From Planctomycetota bacterium (GTDB lineage Bacteria > Planctomycetota > UBA8742 > UBA2392), in contig JACKID010000001.1 of the NCBI GenBank assembly GCA_020638675.1, positions 744,001 through 808,000 of the forward strand: a stretch of 64,000 bases of DNA. The letters run 5' to 3'. Made by a program: the position numbers and the translations under genes. Below are positions 17,868 through 26,219 of the stretch, piece by piece (within the stretch, counting starts at the first letter, position 1; each line of letters starts with the position of its first letter). Under the pieces are notes generated by a model. That model saw nothing but the letters and a program-made list of their open reading frames with translations, searched no databases and was not told the DNA's origin.

Positions 17868-17897
17868 AAGCGGGGCCCGCCGTGGCGGGCCCCGCTT
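17868..17897. terminator. Terminator after the sigma/FecR/DUF4175 operon
   Basis: Perfect 14-bp inverted repeat AAGCGGGGCCCGCC / GGCGGGCCCCGCTT with a 2-base centre, 16 bases beyond the DUF4175-like stop. On the minus strand it is followed by a T-rich stretch (CTTTCC). The remaining gap to the next gene, about 17744-17867, shows no coding signal. Confidence 0.8.
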
Positions 17898-17913
17898 TTG
17901 GGTTTGGGCATGC

Positions 17914-20472
17914 TTAGTCGCCGCCGCCGACTTCCTTCTTCACGTTGTCGTTTGTGTCTTTCTGCGTGTCGAGCAAGTTGCGGAAGCCATGCAGGATGTC
18001 GTCGAAGCCCTCCCACTTCTTCACCTGGTCCTGCACCGCGCGGATGATGTCGATGCTGAGTTCCTGCTGCTTCTGCAACTCAACCAGCAACTCGCGACGC
18101 TCATTCGGCTTGATGCCGACTTCCAGCAGGCTTTCGTACAGGCCACGGGCGCGTTCCATGCTGCCCGGCGTGAACAGCCCGGTCTCCTGGATCAGCTTGC
18201 CGAAGCTGTCGGCTGAAAAGGTCGAGTCCGGCTGCGCACGGACCAACTCGGCGCTCAGGTTCGCGATCAGCTCGCCGGCGTGGCGGGCGATGTCCGTGTC
18301 TTCGGCTTCTTCGAGGCGCACGAGCGGCGAGTTGATGCGCTGTTGCAGCTCGCGCTCGGCGGCTGCGATCGCGAGCAGCAGGCGCACAGTCTGGATGCGC
18401 GATTCCTGCGGCTTGTCGAGGTCTTCGCGTTCCAGACGGTTGAAGCGGTAGACCTGCGCGAAAACGCCGAACCGGTTCAGGACTACCTCGGCGTCACGCA
18501 GCATCTGGTTCTGGCGCTTGTAGGCCTCGTCGAGGTCGTTGCGCAGCCGCTGCCCGTCTTCTTCACGGAAGTCGAGCAGGTTGGCCTTGTCGAGCGCGTC
18601 CTTGGTAATCGCGATCAGGTCTTCCTGCAGGCTGGCCATGCTGGAGATGGTCGTCTTGATCTGGCGGATCTGGCTGCTGACCTTTGCCCGCAACTCGTCC
18701 ATCTCATAGAGCTCGTAGGTCAGCACCGTGTGATGCTTGCTGCCCTGGAACTCCGGCGGAGCATCATCGCTCAGCTTTACCTGGTTCAGGTCGTAGGCCT
18801 GGATGTAGACCTCAATGGCCTGGCGCGTGCCGGTGGGGATACGTTCTTCGCCGACAAGTTTCGCGAAGTCGAGCGTATACGTGGTGTTGATGTTCTGCTT
18901 CGGGCCGCTTTCCAGGTATTTGAACTGCTCGGCAAAGGCCCGGTACTCGCGATACTCGGTCTCGATCTGGAAGCGCCAGAACATCTTTGCGCTACCGATG
19001 CCGTAGTCGTCCACCATCTCAAACTCGATCGGCAGGATCGCGTCCTTGGTGATGTACACGAGCTGATTCGAAACCAGCGGGTCGCCTGAGAACAGGATGC
19101 GCACATTGGGCGCCGTGTCTTCCTTCACCGACATGATGTCGCCGATGTTGTTGGCGTTCTCGATGCCCTGCTTGTCCACGAGTTTGAAACGGTAGTGCGA
19201 CATGCCCAACTGCAGTGCCGGGATTCGAGCCTTGTAGTGGTTGTCGCCGGCCGCGCCGTCCGTATCGATCGGGTACTTCTGGCTGCTGCCTACATTGAAG
19301 TCGACCAGCAGCGCACTGGCATCCGGACCTTCCAGCATCAGTGGCTTGCTGGTGCTGAAAGTGAATTCGACACGTGTCCCCGCTACCGCATCGATGGCGC
19401 GCTCCTGGGTCGTGCGCGGCGGGAGCACGAGGTACTCGGGGTAAGTAAACGTCAGCTCAAGCGCCGCATCCAACTCCGGTGCCGGGATCATGCGCAGGGT
19501 GTACGGGCCGGCCGTGGCGTCGCCAGCCCGGATGGTGATTTGCTCAAGCGGGTTGATGATGCTCATCTTGTTGTACGAGAAATACACGACTTCGTTCTCG
19601 TCGCTGCCGGTGATCGTCGAGCGCTCCATGGGGCGGGAGATTTCCTTGCCGACGCGAATGTAGCGCCCGCTGTCCGGGTCTTTCTGGTAGGTCGTGATGA
19701 CGATTTCGGCCTTGTCGGGGATCGCGCCGCTGGGGCGGGCGATGAAGCGCAGGTCGCTGTTGCTCGCCACCTGGTAGACGCCGCTGACCCCTAGTTCCGG
19801 GATCTTCTCCTCGGGGTCGAACGTGAAGTTCACGATCAGCTCTTCATTGGTCGGGTATTGCGCGATCTGGTCCTTGTTCAGGATCAGAACTTCAAGCTGG
19901 GTGTCCGTCGGCCACTCGGGGCCGCCGCCCAGTGCGCGCTTGACCCAGATACTCATGGCGTCGCGGGCGATCCATGCGTGCCCGAACAGCAGCACCATGG
20001 CGACCAGGCTGCCCATGACCATGTAGAGCAGGCGGCGGGAACGGACGGCCTCGTTGAACTGGAGCCGCCCTGCGATGTCGAACGATTCGCTGACGACGGC
20101 GCGGATCATGTCCTCGCTGCCGGCGTCCTTGTAGCGCTCCTGGTTCTTGAGCATCTGGAGCGAGCTGATGAGGCGGTCATTGAGCAGCGGGTACTCGCGC
20201 TCGACCAGCAGCGCCAGGTCTTCGTCGGAGAGGGTGCGTGACAGCGGATAGAACAGCGAACGTACCGCGATCACGGCCAGGATCAGCAAGGCGACAACAA
20301 GGAAGCCGACGCGCAACCCGCCCGGCAGCTTCAGCAGCAGGTCGGTGTAGAACAGCCACAGTGTCAGCCCGGCAGCCCACATCGTGAGCTTCGCGAGGCC
20401 CCACGAGAAGAACATCAGGCGGATATGGCCGCGCAGCTGTGAGAGCTTCTTTTCAATCAGTGTCAGGCTCAT
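17914..20472 (-). CDS. DUF4175-like membrane protein with large exported domain
   Basis: 852 residues. Two hydrophobic segments near the N-terminus (about 23-45 and 53-75) and a third near 150-172 anchor it in the membrane. Between them is a cytoplasmic segment containing SDEDLALLVEREYPLLNDRLISSLQML. The rest is exported: beta-rich to about residue 560, then a helical, coiled-coil-like C-terminal part with RQIKTTISSMASLQEDL. This layout matches DUF4175-like proteins. The ATG directly follows the FecR-like stop (TAG-ATG), so the pair is coupled. It may anchor or sense envelope coiled-coil proteins such as its neighbour. Confidence 0.8.
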   Translation of the reverse strand: MSLTLIEKKLSQLRGHIRLMFFSWGLAKLTMWAAGLTLWLFYTDLLLKLPGGLRVGFLVVALLILAVIAVRSLFYPLSRTLSDEDLALLVEREYPLLNDRLISSLQMLKNQERYKDAGSEDMIRAVVSESFDIAGRLQFNEAVRSRRLLYMVMGSLVAMVLLFGHAWIARDAMSIWVKRALGGGPEWPTDTQLEVLILNKDQIAQYPTNEELIVNFTFDPEEKIPELGVSGVYQVASNSDLRFIARPSGAIPDKAEIVITTYQKDPDSGRYIRVGKEISRPMERSTITGSDENEVVYFSYNKMSIINPLEQITIRAGDATAGPYTLRMIPAPELDAALELTFTYPEYLVLPPRTTQERAIDAVAGTRVEFTFSTSKPLMLEGPDASALLVDFNVGSSQKYPIDTDGAAGDNHYKARIPALQLGMSHYRFKLVDKQGIENANNIGDIMSVKEDTAPNVRILFSGDPLVSNQLVYITKDAILPIEFEMVDDYGIGSAKMFWRFQIETEYREYRAFAEQFKYLESGPKQNINTTYTLDFAKLVGEERIPTGTRQAIEVYIQAYDLNQVKLSDDAPPEFQGSKHHTVLTYELYEMDELRAKVSSQIRQIKTTISSMASLQEDLIAITKDALDKANLLDFREEDGQRLRNDLDEAYKRQNQMLRDAEVVLNRFGVFAQVYRFNRLEREDLDKPQESRIQTVRLLLAIAAAERELQQRINSPLVRLEEAEDTDIARHAGELIANLSAELVRAQPDSTFSADSFGKLIQETGLFTPGSMERARGLYESLLEVGIKPNERRELLVELQKQQELSIDIIRAVQDQVKKWEGFDDILHGFRNLLDTQKDTNDNVKKEVGGGD

Positions 20473-21783
20473 CTAGCGCTTCCTGAGATCGAGCTTCAAA
20501 TTGTTGCTTTCAATCCGCACGCGGGCTTCGCCCGGAGGGCCGTACAAGTCGCCGCGATACTCAACACGCAGCCACAACTCAACCGGCGGCGTGCTGACGA
20601 GCAACGAGGAGATGTCGAAGGTAAAGCGGTAGTATTCGCCCTTGTCGAGCCAGACTTCGCCGCTGTGGTCGCTCGCCTGCTCCAGTTCCGTCTTTGGCGT
20701 AACGGGCCACGGCGGCAGCGTGACGTTTTCGGGTACGCCCTCTTCAGGCGAGTACTGCGAGGAGTGCGAGGCCTGCATCATGTAGATCGGCTCGGGGAAG
20801 ACGTTGTCGGCGTCAATCGCGCGCCGCACGCGAACCGGCACGTAGCCGTCGTTGGCGAGCGTCACCTGGATCAGCGACTTATTGTTCGGCACCGAATCGA
20901 GCGTGAGCTTCAGGACCGGGCGGGCCGGATCCGGCAGCTTGCCGCGCTCTACCGAAGTGCAGTAGCCGGCCGGCACCGGGAAGCTGCGGTCCGAGTCCAG
21001 CCCGTAGACGCGCGCCGTACCCGCGGCCACGCTGATTTGTGTTTCAACGCCGTCGCGCGTGACTTCGAGGCTGAGGCTGCCCTGGTCCACCTGCACCTGG
21101 CAGTGCGGCGTGACGATCACGAAGGGGCCTTCGCCCATGCCGCCCGGCTGCACGTCGAGCCGCCGCAGCAGCCCGCGTGTCACTTCCACGCGGCGGGTCT
21201 TGGTGAACTTGAACTCGGTGTTCTGGCCCAGCTCAATGGTGCTGTAGGTGTTGTCCACGCCCGTCGGCAGCCAGACGAATGCGTCGTATGCGCCGGTGTT
21301 TTCCGGGTCGTCCGCTTCGCTCTTCAGCGTCAACTCGCGGCGTTCGACCTCCGCGCGCCGCTGGCCCATCACGAGCGAAGGGTTGTGGTACACGATCTGG
21401 CCGATTACGTCCGGCGCGGAGGTTGATCCGCTGGTGGAGCCGACCGCAACCAGCGTGACGATGGCAGCGATACCCACAAGAATTGCCAGCATGAATGAGC
21501 GCCGCAACATGCAGTGCACACCGGGGATCGCGCCCTGGAACGCGCCATCCTTCTTCATGTGGGCGCGCAGCCGCTCGAAGCTGCCGCGGCGGGGCGCCAC
21601 TTTGCGGACTTCCTGGTGCAGCTTCAGGTGGGCACGAATCTCCGCCAGCTCGTCCTTGAGGGCAAGATCGGCCTCGATTCTCTTTTCGAGCTGCTGCTGG
21701 GCGTCAGAGTCAAGCTCTCCGAGTGTGTACGAGAGAAGCTGCACGCCACCCAGGGGTTGAGTGACCTTGTCGTCATCAAGCAT
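20473..21783 (-). CDS. FecR-like transmembrane protein, probable anti-sigma partner
   Basis: 436 residues. The N-terminal 70 residues resemble a zinc-less anti-sigma domain (LSYTLGELDSDAQQQLEKRI). One transmembrane segment lies at about 96-114. The exported part carries a FecR-type beta-helix signature (FKFTKTRRVEVTRGLLRRLDV, VIVTPHCQVQVDQGSLSLEV, ISVAAGTARVYG), followed by a C-terminal beta domain. The start overlaps the ECF sigma gene by 8 bp. In the FecI/FecR paradigm such proteins hold or activate the sigma factor in response to envelope signals. That role is inferred from domains and position. Confidence 0.82.
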   Translation of the reverse strand: MLDDDKVTQPLGGVQLLSYTLGELDSDAQQQLEKRIEADLALKDELAEIRAHLKLHQEVRKVAPRRGSFERLRAHMKKDGAFQGAIPGVHCMLRRSFMLAILVGIAAIVTLVAVGSTSGSTSAPDVIGQIVYHNPSLVMGQRRAEVERRELTLKSEADDPENTGAYDAFVWLPTGVDNTYSTIELGQNTEFKFTKTRRVEVTRGLLRRLDVQPGGMGEGPFVIVTPHCQVQVDQGSLSLEVTRDGVETQISVAAGTARVYGLDSDRSFPVPAGYCTSVERGKLPDPARPVLKLTLDSVPNNKSLIQVTLANDGYVPVRVRRAIDADNVFPEPIYMMQASHSSQYSPEEGVPENVTLPPWPVTPKTELEQASDHSGEVWLDKGEYYRFTFDISSLLVSTPPVELWLRVEYRGDLYGPPGEARVRIESNNLKLDLRKR

Positions 21784-22465
21784 TCTTCACCCCCTCCGGC
21801 TGCTTGCCGACGAAGCGCTTCAGCTTGTCGCGGAGTTTCTTCTCCGCGTAGTAGACGCGTGACTTGACCGTACCCAGCGGGATCTCGAGTGCCTCCGCGA
21901 TCTCCGTGTAGGTCATTCCCTGGTAGAAGCTCATGACGAGCACCAGCCGGTGCATGGGATCGAGGTCGAGCAGCCCGCTGCGGACGCCGTCTTCAATCTC
22001 GCGCTTCTCCGCGCGGGTGTCTGGCGACTCTTCCTTGCCGGCCGCCATTTCTTCAATCAATTGCACCGGCCTGACGGCGGCGTAGCGACCACTGGTGGTC
22101 GCGCGCGGGTCGTTCTCGGAAAGGGCATCCACACGCCCGGAATCGAGCAGGCTGTCGCTTTCGATGTCGACCGCGCGGCGGACGGACTTGCGGCGCGCCT
22201 CCAGATCGATCCAGCAGTTGCGCCCGATGCGGTAGATCCAGCTGGAGACCTTGAGGTCGTCGCGAAAGGTCATCGCCCCGCGCCAGACGCGCATGAAGGT
22301 CTCCTGCAGCAGGTCTTCGGCGCGCCCGTCATCCCAGCTCAGGCGATAAAACAGGGCGTAGAGGCGGCGGTAGTACTTGTAGAAAAGCTGCTCGAACGCC
22401 TCCATGTTGCCGCGTTTGATCGCGGCCATCAGCTTCAGGTCCTGGTTTTCGGAGGCGGTTGACAT
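21776..22465 (-). CDS. ECF-type RNA polymerase sigma factor
   Basis: 229 residues from the ATG at 22463-22465, with AGGAG upstream; the in-frame extension to 22534 would run through the promoter. Region 2 is clear (LFYKYYRRLYALFYRLSWDDGRAEDLLQETFMRVWR). Region 4 is a helix-turn-helix (MTYTEIAEALEIPLGTVKSRV). The linker between them is about 50 residues, longer than in minimal ECFs. It is the first gene of the operon with the FecR-like and DUF4175-like proteins and probably regulates itself and the coiled-coil genes. Confidence 0.93.
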   Translation of the reverse strand: MSTASENQDLKLMAAIKRGNMEAFEQLFYKYYRRLYALFYRLSWDDGRAEDLLQETFMRVWRGAMTFRDDLKVSSWIYRIGRNCWIDLEARRKSVRRAVDIESDSLLDSGRVDALSENDPRATTSGRYAAVRPVQLIEEMAAGKEESPDTRAEKREIEDGVRSGLLDLDPMHRLVLVMSFYQGMTYTEIAEALEIPLGTVKSRVYYAEKKLRDKLKRFVGKQPEGVKNA

Positions 22466-22491
22466 CCTGCTCCTGCTGCCTGTGCAAAGGT

Positions 22492-22518
22492 AATACGCGT
22501 GGGCAGGGCCAACGGTTC
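22492..22518 (-). promoter_or_regulatory. Candidate autoregulated ECF promoter of the sigma operon
   Basis: On the minus strand, GAACC (22518-22514), a 16-base spacer, then CGTATT (22497-22492) followed by ACC. The geometry and bases fit known ECF promoters (an AAC-containing -35 and a CGT -10, 16 bp apart). The implied leader before the sigma start at 22465 is about 20 bases. Confidence 0.55.
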
Positions 22519-22622
22519 GCGTAAAACCCCTCACCCGTCCAATTTAGGCGTTGGACAGCCCATCCACAAGCGGGCCGCGAAGCTTGACGGGATCAGCGTG
22601 TGCCGGTTTGATGGTTTCACTC

Positions 22623-23348
22623 ATGACCAGCACAATGCGCAAATTGCCGTTGTTGGGCGTGGCACTCGCCGTGACCGTGGTCGCCACTGTGGCCATCAAG
22701 GCGCAGCTCGCCCCCGCGCATCTTCCAAAGCCGGTGTATGCGAAGTCCGTAGCCTACAAAGACGGCGAATGGAAATGGGCGGATGCCAAGAAGGGCACGG
22801 TCAAGGGCACGGTCAACTTCAGCACGCGTCGTCCCCAACAGCCAATCGTGATTTACCTGGTACGCCAGGGCGAAGACGGCAAGCCCGGCGAGCAGGGTGT
22901 CTACGACGCGCCCGCAGAGATCGAAGTCAGCCAGAGCGGCGGCAAGTTCGAGCCCAGCTTCGCCGTGCTGGTGCGCAAGCAGAAGGTCAAGTTCCTCAAC
23001 GACGAGGAAAAAGAGATCAGCCACAACGTGTACTTCCTCGGCGACATCGAGGCCGACCTCGGCATCTTCGACCAGGGCGAGAGCCGCGAACACGACTTTG
23101 AAGAAGCGGGCGAAGTCAGCGTTCACTGCAGCATTCACAAGCGCATGGACGCCAAGTTCTACGTTGCACCCAGCCCTGCCTTTGCCCTGCTTGAGGCCGA
23201 CGCATCCACCTTCGAAATCAAGAACGTGCCGGCCGGCAAGTACACGCTGCACACGTGGCAGAAGCAGAAGCGCTTCAAGGATTTCGAAACGACGGTGGAA
23301 GTGACGGATGGCGGAACAACGTCCGTGACAGTGGAGATGGCGCGATGA
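22623..23348 (+). CDS. Cupredoxin-domain exported protein with intact type 1 copper ligands
   Basis: About 241 residues. The start is uncertain: in-frame ATGs lie at 22611, 22623 and 22635, none with a clear ribosome-binding site. After a signal/anchor (LPLLGVALAVTVVATVAI) comes a cupredoxin-like domain. Its candidate ligands are His134 (ISHNVYF) and Cys169, His172 and Met175 in HCSIHKRM, the Cys-x2-His-x2-Met pattern of type 1 copper sites. A short beta domain typical of methylamine-utilisation-like cupredoxins follows (NVPAGKYTLHTWQ). It overlaps the next gene by ATGA and heads a three-gene operon ending in an adenylate cyclase. Confidence 0.85.
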   Translation: MTSTMRKLPLLGVALAVTVVATVAIKAQLAPAHLPKPVYAKSVAYKDGEWKWADAKKGTVKGTVNFSTRRPQQPIVIYLVRQGEDGKPGEQGVYDAPAEIEVSQSGGKFEPSFAVLVRKQKVKFLNDEEKEISHNVYFLGDIEADLGIFDQGESREHDFEEAGEVSVHCSIHKRMDAKFYVAPSPAFALLEADASTFEIKNVPAGKYTLHTWQKQKRFKDFETTVEVTDGGTTSVTVEMAR

Positions 23349-24088
23349 AAACCGCCGCATTCTCCGCATTGGCAATGCTCGCCCTGATGATGGCCGCGTG
23401 CGCCAGTGCGCCCAGTTATCCGGAGCCGCAGGGAAGCAACGGCCAGATCCTCGTAAACCTTCAAGGCGAAGCCAAGGAGGGGGTCCGGGGCCCCAAACGC
23501 GAGGATGTTCGCGAAGATTACAGCGTACGGCGCACGAGCATTGAGAAGGGCGAAGCGTTCGAGCGTGTCGACTACGATGACATGCCGGACGTGGTTGTCG
23601 TCGTAAGCGGGGCGCCCGTGCTGTCAGCCTCGCCGGCGGCGTCGGAGCTTGAGCTGAACGACGACGGTTTCAGCCGCGACCAGTTGCTGGCGACCATGAA
23701 AGGCGCATCCGCACAGTTCACGCTGCGCAACACCCGTGGATCCGCCGTGCACGTCTACGGATTCAATGAAGGGGATGGCTCGTTTGAGGCCGAGGTGGGC
23801 TCCGGCGCACTCGGCACCGTCAAAGTCTCGGCGCCCGGGCGATATGACGTGTATTGCGATGAGGACGAGTCCCTGCACTGCGTACTGTTTGTCGTGGACT
23901 CCGCGGCATGGGTCGGCAGTAGTGAGGCCGGTGCGTTCTTCAACAACCTCCCGCCCGGTGATTACGAGGTCACGGTGTACCCGCCGCGACTTCCTGATTG
24001 GTCCAAACAGGTCAAGGTGGCGCCCGGCAAGCGCACCACGCTCACGGCCGAGCTCACGGTCAACAACCTGCCCAAAGTTGGTAAATGA
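23345..24088 (+). CDS. Degenerate cupredoxin-like lipoprotein
   Basis: 247 residues from the ATG at 23345, which overlaps the previous stop by 4 bp. The lipobox is MMAACA, with Cys19 as the lipid site. The domain parallels its neighbour: His136 (AVHVYGF) and Cys171 (DVYCDED) are 35 residues apart, the same spacing as His134 and Cys169 upstream. A matching C-terminal beta domain follows (NLPPGDYEVTVYPP). The Cys-x2-His-x2-Met loop is replaced by CDEDESLHC, so the Met is gone and the second His is displaced. It is probably a paralogue that lost the classical copper site. Confidence 0.75.
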   Translation: MKTAAFSALAMLALMMAACASAPSYPEPQGSNGQILVNLQGEAKEGVRGPKREDVREDYSVRRTSIEKGEAFERVDYDDMPDVVVVVSGAPVLSASPAASELELNDDGFSRDQLLATMKGASAQFTLRNTRGSAVHVYGFNEGDGSFEAEVGSGALGTVKVSAPGRYDVYCDEDESLHCVLFVVDSAAWVGSSEAGAFFNNLPPGDYEVTVYPPRLPDWSKQVKVAPGKRTTLTAELTVNNLPKVGK

Positions 24089-26148
24089 GTCTTCGCTACA
24101 AGGCGTTGATTGCGGTGATCGTGCTGGTTGCGTTCCTGACCGGCTTCCTTGTGGTCAGCAGCAGCAGCCTGTTCGAAGAAGACGCCCGGCGCCGGATCAA
24201 CAACGAGCTTCACAAGGACCAGAAGATCCTTGAGCTGCGCATCGACAACGCGGCCGTCATCTCGCGAACCGGCATCAAGGCCAGTTCCGCCAGCAGCGAG
24301 CTGGTGCAGTTGTTCAATGATCGAGGCATCACCACCCTCGCAGAAAATCTCTACCCGTTCGCGCAGGACTGGCGGCGGGACGCGGACGGTGATGTCGCCC
24401 TCGCCGTCATCGACTCTTTCGTAGCCGAAGACCGGCAGGCCAGGTTGCTGGCGTCGGCCGGCGACGCGCTCGCATTCGTTTCGATCGCCGAGCGCCAGGC
24501 CAGCACGCCGGAATGGCGGAAGGAGCTGTTCGCTGACAAGGAATTGCTGGGATTCATCGGCAGCTTCTACGACCGGGCTTTCCGGCAGGGCGATGCCGTC
24601 GGAATGCCCGACAGCGAGGTCGCCGTGCTGCCGGTGGCCGGGCGCGTCTACCTTGTGGTGCAGAATTACCTGTGGGAGAGCGTCCAGGACAAGATCGTGA
24701 TCGGGGTGGCCGTCGTATTGACGGAGTTGTCGCGAGACTGGCTGGAACGCACCGACATGGAGGACCAGTCGGGCGATCTGGATAGTATTGAAAAGATTGT
24801 GTTCACCGGCGACGTTGTCGCGTCTTCGACTCTCGGCACGGCGGACGCGCCGGACATGCAGGCTGCCGAAGAAGTCGTGGCGCGGGCACGGGAAATCGGC
24901 GCAATCAATGAGCAGCGCGGCCGCAAGGAATTCGAGTTCTCACGCAGCGGGGAGACCTACCTCGGTGTCGCATTCAGCAGCGACCTTTCGCCGCCGGCCT
25001 TGGTGAATCGGCCGGGGTTTGTTGCGTTCAAGAGCCTTGATGCCGAGCTGATGCCGTTCAAGGACCTGCGAAAGCAGGTGTTCATGATCGGCGGGCTGCT
25101 TGGCCTGGTTGCGGCGATCATTGCGTACTTCGGGGCATACCTGGTGATCCGGCAGCTCCGGCGCATGCAGGAGGCGACGTTCAAGATCCGCGGCGGTGAC
25201 TTCGACACGCGCGTTAAAGTCCGCGGGCGGGACGAGCTGGCGAAGCTCGGCAAGGCGTTCAACGACATGACATCCGGGTTGAAGGCGCTCGGCATGTACA
25301 CGCACGACACGCTGGCGCGCAGTCTGCTCGACAACCCGGGGATGATGCAGTCGGCGAGTATTCGCGAAGAAGGCAGCATCTTCTTCAGCGACATCAAGGG
25401 CTTCACCAGCATCAGCGAACGGCTTGAGGCCGAGGCGCTGACGGCGCAACTCAACGAGTACTTCACGGCGCTCGGCGAAGAGCTCCGCGAGCAGAAGGGC
25501 TACGTCGACAAGTTCATAGGCGACTCGATCATGGCCTTTTGGGGCCCGCCATTTGTAAAGGACGGCGACTACGCCGTGCGGGCGTGCGAGACGGCCATCG
25601 AGTCATTCAAGGTCGCCGCGCAACTTCGCGAGGAATGGGCCAGGCAGGGCAAGCCGTTATTCTTTCAGAGGATCGGTATTGCCACCGGTGAAGTCGTGAT
25701 CGGCAACATCGGCACAGAGACGAAGAAGAACTTCACCGTGATCGGCGACAGCGTCAATCTCGCCAGCCGCCTCGAAGGTGCGAACAAGCTCTACGGTACC
25801 GAAGTGCTGGTCGATGAGCGCACGCGCGACCTTGCGAAACAGTTCGTTATCTTCCGCGAGATCGACCAGATCCGCGTCGTGGGCAAGTCAAAGCCGGTGC
25901 GCGTATTCGAGCCGCTGGCGATGGTCGGTGGCGAGACGGCCGTGTACTCAACCGAGTACATGAGGTACGAGCAGGCTCTCGCCAACTATCGCAAGCGCGA
26001 GTTTGACCAGGCACTCACACTGCTGGATGAGATGCTGGACTGGAAGCCGGAAGACGGCCCGTCGAAATGGCTGCAAGCGCTCTGTCGTGAGCTGCAAACG
26101 GGCGTACCGGAGGGATGGGAGCCTGTGACCACCGCGACCAGCAAATAA
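24085..26148 (+). CDS. Membrane-bound class III adenylate/guanylate cyclase with HAMP domain
   Basis: 687 residues. The N-terminal transmembrane helix is at about 6-28. A periplasmic sensory region of about 300 residues follows, then a second helix near 331-353 (VFMIGGLLGLVAAIIAYFGA) and a HAMP linker (IRQLRRMQEATFKIRGGDFDTRV). The cyclase domain starts near 425: FFSDIKGFTSISE carries the first metal Asp, KFIGDSIMAFWG the second, and the turn VIGDSVNLASRLEGA is present. A C-terminal helical segment ends the protein. It makes a cyclic nucleotide from ATP or GTP. The ATGA overlap with the cupredoxin-like lipoprotein suggests these exported proteins modulate its sensor. Confidence 0.93.
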   Translation: MSLRYKALIAVIVLVAFLTGFLVVSSSSLFEEDARRRINNELHKDQKILELRIDNAAVISRTGIKASSASSELVQLFNDRGITTLAENLYPFAQDWRRDADGDVALAVIDSFVAEDRQARLLASAGDALAFVSIAERQASTPEWRKELFADKELLGFIGSFYDRAFRQGDAVGMPDSEVAVLPVAGRVYLVVQNYLWESVQDKIVIGVAVVLTELSRDWLERTDMEDQSGDLDSIEKIVFTGDVVASSTLGTADAPDMQAAEEVVARAREIGAINEQRGRKEFEFSRSGETYLGVAFSSDLSPPALVNRPGFVAFKSLDAELMPFKDLRKQVFMIGGLLGLVAAIIAYFGAYLVIRQLRRMQEATFKIRGGDFDTRVKVRGRDELAKLGKAFNDMTSGLKALGMYTHDTLARSLLDNPGMMQSASIREEGSIFFSDIKGFTSISERLEAEALTAQLNEYFTALGEELREQKGYVDKFIGDSIMAFWGPPFVKDGDYAVRACETAIESFKVAAQLREEWARQGKPLFFQRIGIATGEVVIGNIGTETKKNFTVIGDSVNLASRLEGANKLYGTEVLVDERTRDLAKQFVIFREIDQIRVVGKSKPVRVFEPLAMVGGETAVYSTEYMRYEQALANYRKREFDQALTLLDEMLDWKPEDGPSKWLQALCRELQTGVPEGWEPVTTATSK

Positions 26149-26155
26149 ATTTCCG

Positions 26156-26182
26156 GAACCGGTGAACCTTTCCGGGCGTCTA
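26156..26182 (+). promoter_or_regulatory. Candidate ECF promoter of the first anti-sigma-like gene
   Basis: GGAACC (GAACC at 26156-26160), a 16-base spacer, then CGTCTA (26177-26182). This is the closest of the five to a classical ECF promoter. It lies 7 bases after the cyclase stop and about 38 bases before the next start codon. Confidence 0.5.
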
Positions 26183-26219
26183 GTTGCTGGCGGGCTTGAG
26201 AGCCGCCGGGACGAGAACC

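Noticed and set aside
16512..18047. Plus-strand 511-codon open frame, Leu/Val-rich like a membrane protein
   Set aside because: Reverse-complement image of the 1311-residue coiled coil (Lys and Glu codons read as Leu and Phe). It crosses a terminator and a promoter.
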